The notes under the pieces were generated by a model, which had not been told where the DNA came from, made no database searches, and saw only the letters and a list, made by a program, of their open reading frames with translations. Positions 1-9,789 of a stretch of 64,000 nt of DNA are shown one piece after another. The stretch is from Blasia pusilla (taxonomy: Eukaryota; Marchantiophyta; Marchantiopsida; Blasiales). The stretch is from NCBI GenBank assembly GCA_050084515.1, contig CM114274.1, positions 6,138,001-6,202,000 of the forward strand, given 5' to 3'. Every line of letters begins with the position of its first letter. Within the stretch, counting starts at the first letter, position 1. The translations under genes and the position numbers were made by a program.

Positions 1-111
1 CGCACCAGCAGTTCACATAGAACAGGAAGAAGAAATGAGCTGTGTGATCTGTTGTTCTTTTATCCCCCTCACTGGCGGAGAGGATTTTGGTGCTAACACT
101 TCACGGCCATA

Positions 112-2942
112 CAGATTTGGTCAAATATTACCTGGGGAAAGAATGCCAGAGTCGTCTTGGATGTGGGCTGTGGAGTGGCAAGTTTTGGGGGTTACATGTT
201 TGACAAGGATGTACTTACAATGTCATTTGCCCCGAAAGATGAGCACGAAGCTCAAGTTCAGATGGCTTTGGAGCGAGGCATTCCAGGTTTTTTGTCAGTG
301 ATGGGGACTAAGAGACTTGTGTTCCCAAGCAATGTGTTTGATGTGATACACTGTGCTCGTTGTCGAGTACCTTGGCATGCAGAAGGTAATATGTTCCTGA
401 CTTTTCCGTGAGAGAAGCTATATCAAACCACCGTCTGTGCAGAAATTTCAATCTGACTTCATAGATTGTGATTCATAGAATCTGGCTTCATAGATTGATA
501 GACTTATGGAGCAATTTGCAGAGCAAGTTGTATTTTGTGCTGTTGAGCACTAACCCTGCAACCCTTAGAATTCTTAGTTTTAAAGGATTGGAAACTGCTT
601 GCTGTTAAGGGCCTGGCCATTTTTCACCGAGTCTATAAATCACCACTCCTTCTACCTGGATGATGCCCCTTCCCTTGGGATTGAATCAGGAACTTCCTAC
701 CTTGGGAGCTGGAACTAGTAAGTTAGTTGATTCACTGTCACCCAGAATTTGAGCTCTTGTGTCTTCTTCATGCCAGCATTTGGGAGGGAGGGAGGGAGTA
801 ATCCAATTGTTTGCTGGTGAAAGTCTTGAGTTCCTCAATTAACGCATACAGATAGACTGGCTGCTATGTGATGTAGATATGCTCAGTAGCTTTTCCTCAC
901 CATCCTTCATTCAGATCTATATTGTGAAGCTGAAGTCACTATACAGACCTAAAACATGATCTTGGGTTTTGTGCACAGGTGGAAAGCTGCTTTTGGAGCT
1001 CAATCGGCTGCTTCGACCAGGAGGTTATTTTGTGTGGTCTGCAACTCCTGTGTACCGCAGGAATGACCCTGATGAAGTTGGGATTTGGAAAGGTAAGATG
1101 CACAGTTTCTCATCTGTGGAAATTGTCTATATTTGTGATTATATCTATAGGCGGTGTCGGTCCATACATTTGTAGCAAGAGAGCAGCTATAAACCGTGGT
1201 TGGACATTTCTTTCATACGTCAATATTTGGAGTCACAAGGCACAATTGCCTATCAGACGGAAAAGTACTGATTTTGTTGTGTTGTATGGAACATTGCAGC
1301 AACTAAAGCAGTAACAGATGGCATTTGCTGGAAACTCTTTGTCAGGACCAAGACAGATCCAATAACAGGAGTTGGTGTGGCAATCTTCCAGAAACCTCAA
1401 AATAATGATTGCTATGAAGAGCGGAAGATTGATGAACCTCCAATGTGTGCCCCAGATGACAAACCAGATGCTGCTTGGTAAGACCAATGCCTTTGTATAC
1501 ACCGGATGCTGCTGAAAAGATTGGATATGCATGAGAGTCACTGTGAGCAGACAACCCCTGTGATAACAAGATGACTATATCTTCAACAGCAGTCTTTACA
1601 GAGTGACTTGTCTTCAAAAGTGATTTCAGTTAGCCTGCAATTGCAATTCACATCCATCTCTTTGCATTATGGTTTCTCACACTGCATCATGAATTTTGGC
1701 TACAGGTATGTGGATATGAACAGCTGTTTGCATAGAATCCCAAGTGGTGACGGTGTCCGAGCCACAGAGTGGCCTGTGGATTGGCCTGCGCGTATAGAGG
1801 CAACCCCGCATTGGCTGAAGAGTGTGCCTAAGGGCCTCTATGGGAAGCCTGCTGCTGAGGAGTTCGTCACTGACTCAGAACACTGGCGCCATGTGATTGA
1901 AAATTCGTACATGAAGACTCTAGGCATCAACTGGGGTGGCATAAGGAACATATTGGAAATGAAAGCTGGCTACGGAGGGTACTGCTTCACTACCTTGTTT
2001 ACTTCTTTCTGGTTGCCATGTACTAGTGGAGGATAATGCCGCACTGCTGGAGTAGCTAATTGTTTGTGGGTATTCTGCTGTTCCAGATTTGCAGCTGCTC
2101 TTGCCTCCCAGCCTGTGTGGGTTATGAATGTTGTACCAACCGATGAGCCAGACACACTTCCAATCATCTTTGATAGGGGATTATTTGGTGTGTATCATGA
2201 TTGGTGTGAATCTTTCAGCACCTACCCAAGGAGTTATGATCTTGTACATGCAGACCATCTTTTTGAACGGTTGAAGAAAAGGTGCTGTACCTTCCGGCTC
2301 ACTGTGTACACCTGTCATGTCTGTCAGACATGTGGGGCAGTAGTTTGCTGATACAAGGACTCAATGTCAATGGCAGACTCGATGTAGATTGGCAGTTATA
2401 CATGCATTTTCCTAGAAGCTGCTGCCCTTTATAAGATTCATGTGTGAATCCTAAACTACAGTGGAGATCTCTGCCCAGAGTTTCATCTGCATACTTCAAA
2501 AATTATCATGGAGGACATTTGTAGCAGCAGTTACCATCATAATATGTAGGCTCCTTTTTATTTGATTCTGAAATGGTGATAAGAGATGTTTTCAGGCATA
2601 ACATTAATTAGGCTATTTTTGTACTGAAGGTGCAAACTTACAATTGTTTGTAGTTGTGAGCTTTTGATGGTCTACTGCACTAAATATATTCTGTAAGATT
2701 TTTAGTACTGACAAATGTCCTTTCCCTCATGCAGGTGTGGTTTATTGAACACCATGAATGAGTTGGATAGGATCCTAAGACCAGACGGGTGGATGATACT
2801 TCGTGAGAAGGTGGATGTGATGAGTGAGATTGAGGAGATAGCTAAGTCTATGCACTGGGATATTCGATATACATATGAACAAGGGCCAGAGAAGCTACTT
2901 GCTGCTCAAAAGGGATTTTGGCGACCTGATAGTTTGGCATAA
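112..2942 (+). CDS. Probable pectin/polysaccharide methyltransferase, PMT24-27 type (3' part)
   Basis: The gene is partial: its N-terminus lies outside the window. Exons read by splice phase are about 112/115-385, 979-1092, 1300-1477, 1706-1978, 2087-2281 and 2735-2942 (stop TAA). All five introns are GT-AG and every phase joins cleanly. The first exon carries the SAM-binding motif [14 protein letters not shown] followed by [11 protein letters not shown] and [10 protein letters not shown]. Later exons give [56 protein letters not shown] and a C-terminal [10 protein letters not shown]. These are signature blocks of the plant putative-methyltransferase family (DUF248; QUA2/TSD2/PMT), closest by memory to Arabidopsis PMT24-27. 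Known family members are Golgi type II membrane proteins that methylate cell-wall pectin, so the missing N-terminus should hold a transmembrane anchor and a long linker. No inactivating change is visible. The first visible exon edge is uncertain, because the in-frame stop at 94-96 forces an intron or a break before it. Confidence 0.88.
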
Positions 2943-5146
2943 TCTAGATGGATGCAACCCTTTTGCCACAAGGTTAGGTTGTGCAGTATGGCTTATAGAC
3001 CTGTCAATTTCCATGAATGGAGTGTGCAAACCCTGCGCACATTTACAATATAGGAAAGATGAGGCTTGACTTTTTTTTTCCCCCAAAGGGATTGAGAGGA
3101 TAGACAGTATTAGACCATGCCTTTCGATAAGGCTCTGCTGCCTAATGCATTCTGAGAGAGGGAGAACATATTCAGTGGGTTAAAGACTTCAACTGAATCC
3201 AAAAGTCTTCAAATGTAGAACTATTTGAGTCATGTTATGAGATTAACAATCAGACAGTGAGCCTTGTTGAAAGCTACAAAGGTTTAGTAGTTTGGCTGCT
3301 GGAAAGCAGAGAGGTAGTCAAGAATGTCAATTCTTCGCAGCCGTGTACTTTTGTTTCAGTGGACCATTCAAGGTGCACCTCATTTTTGGCTGCAGCTTCA
3401 GAGTTTCATGGACAGACTCTTTCTATGTAAGAATCCCACATGAGAATCAAATGAGAGGAATACTTATGAATTATACAAGTGAATTATTCAATCTGGTTCC
3501 ATTCAGAATTGATTTTGGTAAAAGAAGGTTCTCCTGAAAGTTTTGCGCAACTTCGGTTGGGGAACTTTCAGAGCTGAATTCACTTAGCTGAGGGTTAGAG
3601 CTCACGTCCTGGCAGAATTCGCTTCATTTTTTGTATTTTTGCTGTGCTTCAAATCTAAGTTGAAGTACTTATGGATGTGAAGAATTTTATCTGTACACCT
3701 ACAACCATTGCAGAGAACTAATCCTTCTCATGTCTTGGAGGAAACCTGTGGCCTTGTGTGCTGCAAGAAGAGAGTACTCCTCAACAACATAGCGGAGCAA
3801 ACCATGAAGATGGTCTGGAGTACCTGCCGGCAAATGCAGCGCGAGTGCTGGAAGGATCTGTTGTTTCTCGTCCTCTTTGAGAGCAAGAGTGGTAATTAGT
3901 GCAAATCCGTCTTATTCTGGTGTGACATCTCTTGGGGTGTGACATCTCTTCATTGGTACTTCTGAACACTCTAAGCACAAAGAGAAAGCAATTTGATTAG
4001 AGTGCTTGTCTGGGAATGTGTTGCAAGGTTTACTAGAAGCTGTAGACTTTCATACAGGAGTGTGAACCCGTGAACGTCCTCCCAAGTTTCATGCGTCAAT
4101 TCTCCATCTGTATTGTCTACTCGAGATATGTAGTGTGGAGTGAATCACATGATGGAGATCCTCAATCTCTCATTCCAACCTTCCATCAATATCCCATTAG
4201 TATCCACTCTATGAAAGCGGCACAGAAGAGACGAATATGAAACCTTGCAATGTAGGAGAGCTTTGTGACATCCTGTCCCTTCTACTGCCCTAGTATCTTA
4301 TAATTGCCCAAGTCATCTCTCCAAAGAAAAGAAAAAAACCATTTGGTAGTCTCTCAATTCTATATCGATACCTATTTTCATGCTCCTCCCCTACAAAACT
4401 AGATGTCCATATTTTCTCTTTTACGAATGCACTATCACCATGTAATGATTGCTGATCCTGGATTTGAAATGGGAGTAGGCCTTAACAGAAACACTTTCGT
4501 AATTCGTAATCTCATTGATTTGATGTTGGCTCTCGAATAAGCCTAATGACTTCCAAAAAATACCCAATAGAGTCCCCTTGCTACAATTACTGTCTCAAAG
4601 GACATGTTCTAGGCATATCTAGTGTAACAGCTTTCATAATTGAGGAGAGTAAGGCTACGATGGTCAGAAGCTTAACAAATCTTTGTGAAGCTGCCAGTTT
4701 TGGATCCAAAATTGTTGGGACCACACCAAAAAGAGATATGGGCTCCTTTGTCTAATACCTTCGTGCTGCTAACATCTAAGAAACTACAAAGCATGCATTT
4801 CTACTACTGGTAATTGATGACTTCAAAGAGAAATTTAGGCATTAAACCAATTGGTGCAAGTGCTGGACTAGCACTCCCTTCACCTGTGCGAGATTGCCAT
4901 CGTGACTCTTATGGCTTCTCAAAGTGATTCTTGCCATGTAATCCTCAAGGCGCCATTTATCTTTTAAACTAACCATGGTTGGAGGCCAAGAGTATCACAA
5001 GCCTGTAGTTTTTCCACTGTCCAGTATTGAAAGCCACAGTGACAGAGATACTCAGCTGGAATCAGCAGAAGTTTCCTCATCACTCATTGTTGAGACCCCG
5101 ATGGTGGCTGTGGCGAGAATCAATTCATGTTGAAAGAGATTGCTTT
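2943..5146. other. Intergenic, 3' sides of two convergent genes
   Basis: This stretch separates the ends of the methyltransferase (+) and the hydrolase (-). It must contain both 3' UTRs, but no clear polyadenylation signal or cleavage site was identified. No ORF with recognisable protein character was found. A short direct repeat (tgacatctctt, near 3924-3950) is the only local structure noted. Confidence 0.6.
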
Positions 5147-7564
5147 TTAATCACATTCTTGCACCTCAGAATGGATGAATGAATTCATTCGTTGCTCATC
5201 TTTGACTATACCTATTACATCTTGAATCAAATCCTTCGCAGCAGGATTGTCTTTGCCCCAAAAACCCTTCACCCAGCACACAAAATCGTCATGTCCGAGT
5301 CGTTTGTGCACTGCAACACCAGATCTGCAACCCAATTCCTGTAGAACCCTGTGGAAGTTGATGGATGTGGCAGGGGGTACTGTCTTGTCATTGTGGCTAG
5401 TGAAAATGAAAAACGGAGCCTGTGCACTAGCCCACTCAGACCAGTCCATGTTTTGCACATCGAGGTCTGCCAGACTCACATCAACTTCAGTTTCTGCTTC
5501 AGTGGTCCTAGATGTCTCAGGCTTCTGATTGCATTTCAGATGCAGAAGAGATCTGAACAGTAGCTCTGGTGACATGGTTTTAAACAACTTTGGGCCCTCC
5601 ATTGCTGGCTTCATACAGGATATGGATGCTACATTTCTGCCCATTTCATATTTGTAGTGCTCACCAATGTTGTAAACCCCAGCTAATCCTATGTAGCAAT
5701 TCGGCTGCCTAACATCTCCTGATTCTCCTGGAAGATCTTTCCTCTTGAAACTGGGATGGCCCCTGGCTCGCTCCCAAAGTAGCATCCCACACAAATGAGC
5801 ACCTGAAACATTTCAGAGGCTCAATGAATGCTCCGACATTACAAGCTGCAAGATTTTGCAAAGGATTGATATCACCACTGCAAACAAAGTAAACTATCCG
5901 GTGATGGTCAACAGATGGTTGAAACAAATGTTTCATGCTGTCTACTGATGGTGCTTTATCTTTTGCTCTAAAATTTTGCTATATCAGCTTTATTGTACAA
6001 ATAAACCTCAAAAGAGGACAAGGAAATGCAACAACCACCCGAGAGGGAAAGGAGGCAAGAAATGCAAAAAGAGAACTCCTGCACTAATGAGAACCTGAAA
6101 CTGATGAAATGCACTATGAATGCTCTTCAAACTTATGAGCTGCATGAATTTTCAAAGGTATTGATGTCGCCACGCTAACGAAGTAAAATGTACAGAGAAA
6201 ACAATGAACAGATGTTGAAAATGTTTCATGCTATAATTAGATGATACGTTTTGGACCTTGGCCACCATTCAGCATAAGTTTTCTAGAATTCACAAGACAA
6301 TGTTGTAGCTACAGTACCTGAAGAATGGCCCATGATATTGACTTTCCGAGTGTCTCCACCATACTGGTCAACATTGTCCAGAGCCCACGTGAGTGCTCGT
6401 GAAATCTCCTTCACTTGCTCTTTAGCTACCACCTGCAGACAAACCCCATCACTCAACTCCCTCACAAGAAAGCCCCAAATTGCAATTTCTCCAAAAAATT
6501 GAAAAATCCAGCTAGTGAAGTGCCAGGAAAACATGTGACCATCACCGAGCTGAGCTGGGCTGTCCAAAAACTTGCTCTGAGAGATAATTTCAACTGCTGC
6601 TGAGCTGTAGACGCTCATCAATTGACGTGAGAGAAACATAGTTCTCTGCTGAAGAATTGTGATTTTACCTGGGGATACAGAGTGTACTGTACCAAGAGTG
6701 CAATGATACCATGATGAGCGAGGATAGCACCAAGAGGAGAGAACAGCATTTTGTCACCACTCGCCCAGACTCCACCGTGAACGAACAGTACCACTGGCAA
6801 AGCACTCTTCTGATCACAATTCAGGGGAGAGTAAACATCTAGCCTGCAGCAGAAAGGAGTCAGTGTTTGAGAGACTCGACGGTGAAGCCGCAACTCCAAG
6901 AAACTACAACAAGAGTGGTATGGTGCACTCTCTAGAGCTTGCCAATGAAACGAAGAATGGCGTTTCTAGAATTCATCACAAATGCAGAAAGCATAAGACT
7001 CACTTGCCACGAACTTAGTCCTGTCCAAAGCTAGCAGCAATCGTAACCATCTTGCCACAGGCCACCAGCACTCGTATACTAATCGGGGGGAGTGGATTTC
7101 TGTTGCAGCATTACAGCTTTCATGGGATGATGACAGCACAAAGAACACGAGGTGAATTGGTATTGAAGATCGTTCGAGCTGGGAGTTCGAGCAAGGGACA
7201 CCGATCTAATGCAGGAGCAACACGGACAGCAGTTTTCTTTCTGTTGATACTACAATGTCTCCTCTTCGAGAAATGGGCCGTTGCTGAAGCAGATGATGCA
7301 CATTACTCACAGATGGCGTCCTCCAGGACCATATCTCACGTTGCGACGCAAGTCGAAGCGCCATCTTTGCTGTTGCTGCTCCGGCTTTCGCCACACGGAC
7401 GTCCCAAAGACTGCGTATGGCACATCAGAGATGATCCCCACTAATTCTCGCAGCACAGTTCGCGTCAGACTTGCAGCCCTCTGCACTTTCTCCTTCGCTG
7501 TTGCTCCTGACCTCACGTCCTCCACTGCTCCCCTCAACGCCTCTAGGACCATGCCCAGCACCAT
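5147..7564 (-). CDS. Alpha/beta-hydrolase, BD-FAE / isoprenylcysteine-methylesterase-like carboxylesterase
   Basis: On the minus strand the exons are 7564-7311, 6843-6669, 6432-6318 and 5802-5147. They sum to 1200 nt (399 codons plus stop), and all junctions are in phase with GT-AG introns. The ATG at 7564 is the first in frame after an upstream stop. The junction of exons 1 and 2 rebuilds a typical YGPGGRHLLDVYSP strand-1 block. Catalytic features follow in order: oxyanion motif HGGVW (residues 107-111), nucleophile elbow GHSSG with Ser180, acid Asp320 in SHNDKTVP, and His352 in LGHDDF. All three triad residues are present, so the protein should be active. The family hydrolyses small carboxyl esters; the HGG type includes isoprenylcysteine methylesterases and formamidase-like enzymes, and the substrate here cannot be told. 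Exon 1 (84 residues) has no confident signal peptide. It could also be annotated as a generic carboxylesterase. Confidence 0.85.
5803..6240. repeat. Tandem duplication inside hydrolase intron 3
   Basis: The sequence at 5803-5940 recurs in degenerate form at about 6092-6232, roughly 290 bp away. Shared words include acctgaaac, gaatgct, tttgcaaagg/tttcaaaggt, ttgat, acagatg.ttgaaa and atgtttcatgct. The duplicated block includes the sequence at the intron's 3' splice site, so a second acceptor-like site (gaacctgaaac on +) sits upstream in the intron. Confidence 0.7.
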
Positions 7565-7604
7565 CCTGTCTGGCTAGATGCGCTTCGCTCCACCTCTATC
7601 TCTG

Positions 7605-8045
7605 TGTTCAATCATCGACCAACCAATCAAACAAGCAAGCAATTTATGAGCCGTTTCACATTCTTATGTCTGTCTCCACTTACGCTTACAAACAGGTACC
7701 CACATCGTCAGTCCATCACGAACCTGTCTGGCTGTCCGTGCTTCCCTCCACCTCTATCGCTATGTTGTGTTCAACGAGTCAAGCAATCAATCCATATGGG
7801 TGCTCACATTCTTATGTCTGTCTCCACTCACACTTACAAACAGGCAAGTACTTCGTCAGTCCCTCGCTGCCCATCACGCCAGCCACATTGTGTTCTTGGC
7901 TGGTTTTTGAATGCAGTATCCGAGTCGATACCAGCGTTCTCACATTCTGATCTTTGTCTCTCCATTTACGCTCACAGACAAGGAAACTTCGTCAGTCCAT
8001 CACATCACACCACCCACATTGTGGTCTTACCTGGTTTCTGAATGT
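7605..8045. repeat. Degenerate tandem repeat, about 150-bp unit, three copies
   Basis: The block containing cattcttatgtctgtctcc, then a cgcttacaaacagg-like word, then cgtcagtcc(atcac) occurs at about 7655, 7808 and 7944. The third copy is the most diverged. Each is preceded by a similar ccacctctat.gctatgtt segment in the first two copies. It lies upstream of the hydrolase start on the far side of the promoter. ORFs across it change character between copies and are not credible genes. Confidence 0.65.
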
Positions 8046-8147
8046 GTGGGCTACAGTGCTCGAGTGCAAGCCGTGGCGCTCCTCGAACCCAGTCCCTTGC
8101 TCACTGCCCAGGAGAGAAATGGCAGCACGGATAAAAGCGCTACAAAG

Positions 8148-8172
8148 GCGTGAGGTTCTCACGCCTTCGTAG
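8148..8172. other. Short perfect hairpin
   Basis: aaggcgtgag and ctcacgcctt form a 10-bp perfect stem around a 3-nt loop (gtt). No T-tract or gene end makes it a terminator, and function is unknown. Confidence 0.5.
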
Positions 8173-8394
8173 ATCCGATGGGCTTTTGTCGCTTCTCTCC
8201 CTCTCCTGCCACTGCGTCCCACCTCCCAACTTGGCAGGACTGCTCAGCACTCTCCTTCGTGTTTGGGCGATGGAGTTCGAGCAGAAAGACCATCGCACTG
8301 GCACCCGGTATCTGAGCAAAACAGTGCTGGTATGTATAAAAGCCCATGAAGAAAGCACAACGGATCCATTCATGGAATCGAGCAAAGACCTCGC

Positions 8395-9025
8395 AGGAAT
8401 GAGCTACCTGAAGCTTACCTAGGGGGTGCAACACTAGCTGAAGCTGAAGCAGGCTTTTGGTGACCACAGATTTGGATCTAGGAAACTGAAGTTCGTCAGC
8501 TATCTTGGAGCAGATGCATTGGAACCTTCTGATAAGGAATTGATTCGTGGGTTCGAACAACAACTGCCCAGGAATGCTACCTGAAGATTACTTAGGGATA
8601 CTCTAGCTGAAGCGCGCTTTTAGTGGAATCTAGAAAACTAAAACTCGTCGGCTGTCAAGGAGCATATACGGTGGAACCCTCAGAAAAGGGATTGATTCAT
8701 GGAGTCAAGCAAAAACAACTGCCAAAAGATGATTACTCGGGGATCCACTAGCTTGAGCCGAAGCACGCTTTCTGTGGCCACAGATTTGGATCTAGAAACC
8801 AAAAGTCGTCAGCTAAGTTGGGGAAGATGCTTTGGAACACTCAGAAAAGGGATTGGTTCATGGAGATCAGCAACAAGTGCGCATACACGAGCCACCGGAA
8901 GATCACTCAGGAATTCACTAGCTGGAGCTGAATCACGCTCACGCTTTTTGTGACCGCAGATGTGGATCTAGAAAGCTGAAGTCGTCAGCTATCTTGCAGC
9001 AGCTAACGCCTTGAAACCCTCAAGA
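8395..9025. repeat. Degenerate tandem repeat, about 145-175 bp unit, four copies
   Basis: Copies begin near 8402, 8577, 8722 and 8890. Each runs through a gctacctgaag-like start, a ctagctga(a)gc word, the core cacagatttggatctag, then aact.aagt.cgtcagct and a ggaaccct..gaaa tail. The repeat unit contains no ORF that is conserved between copies. It fills the space between the divergent hydrolase and AlkB-like genes. Confidence 0.75.
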
Positions 9026-9789
9026 AATCGATAGCATAGCTACCTACCCGATTCCAAGAAGTCGATGCAGAGTATGTTAGGGGAGTTAAGGGCTGCCAAT
9101 ATCAACACCCAACGAACCACTCCTTCTGCCGTGACATGAGGAAAACGTAAAGAATTCGGGCATCACTACTGCTTCCGACTTTGTGGGTGCACAATACTGC
9201 AGTCCGTCCCAATATCTTCATCCAAAAAATGAACGAATGAAAGGATCCATGAACCTGGTTTGAATATCTCATCACTTGCTCTTCCTTTGCAGACCTACTA
9301 GTACATGCAAAGCCACTCGTCAAACTTTCATCAAATAATCCCAACAATTAAAAAAGATCCCAGAAAGGGGACAAGACTCCCATTCAACAGTAGAACGTGA
9401 GAGCTTTTTGGGTGAAGGCTTCTACGCTTCTCAGAAAACTCTCACGTTGTGCACAAGAGAGAGTTCTCACATTCGCAGGTACCGAATCCGAAGCCGCCGC
9501 ATTTCGAGGAAGAGAGAGGAACGTCCATCCAAATCCGTGAGAAAGTCGCAGGAGTCTCTGATGTTCGTCAGGAAGCCATGAATCGCTCGCTTCTCGCACT
9601 GCAAGCTCCAGATGGATGCGTTGGAAGGCAGAGGTACAGTGGAAATAAATCGCAGAGGGCTCGGCCCATTCGCTCCCGATCCGTCCAGAGAAGCAATCCT
9701 TCCACAGCTGACGGGATCCCGGACTCTGTGAGTGGCGGTGGGAGCAGATCGGCTGAAACCCAACTCGAGCGCTTCGGATCCCTATCCCC

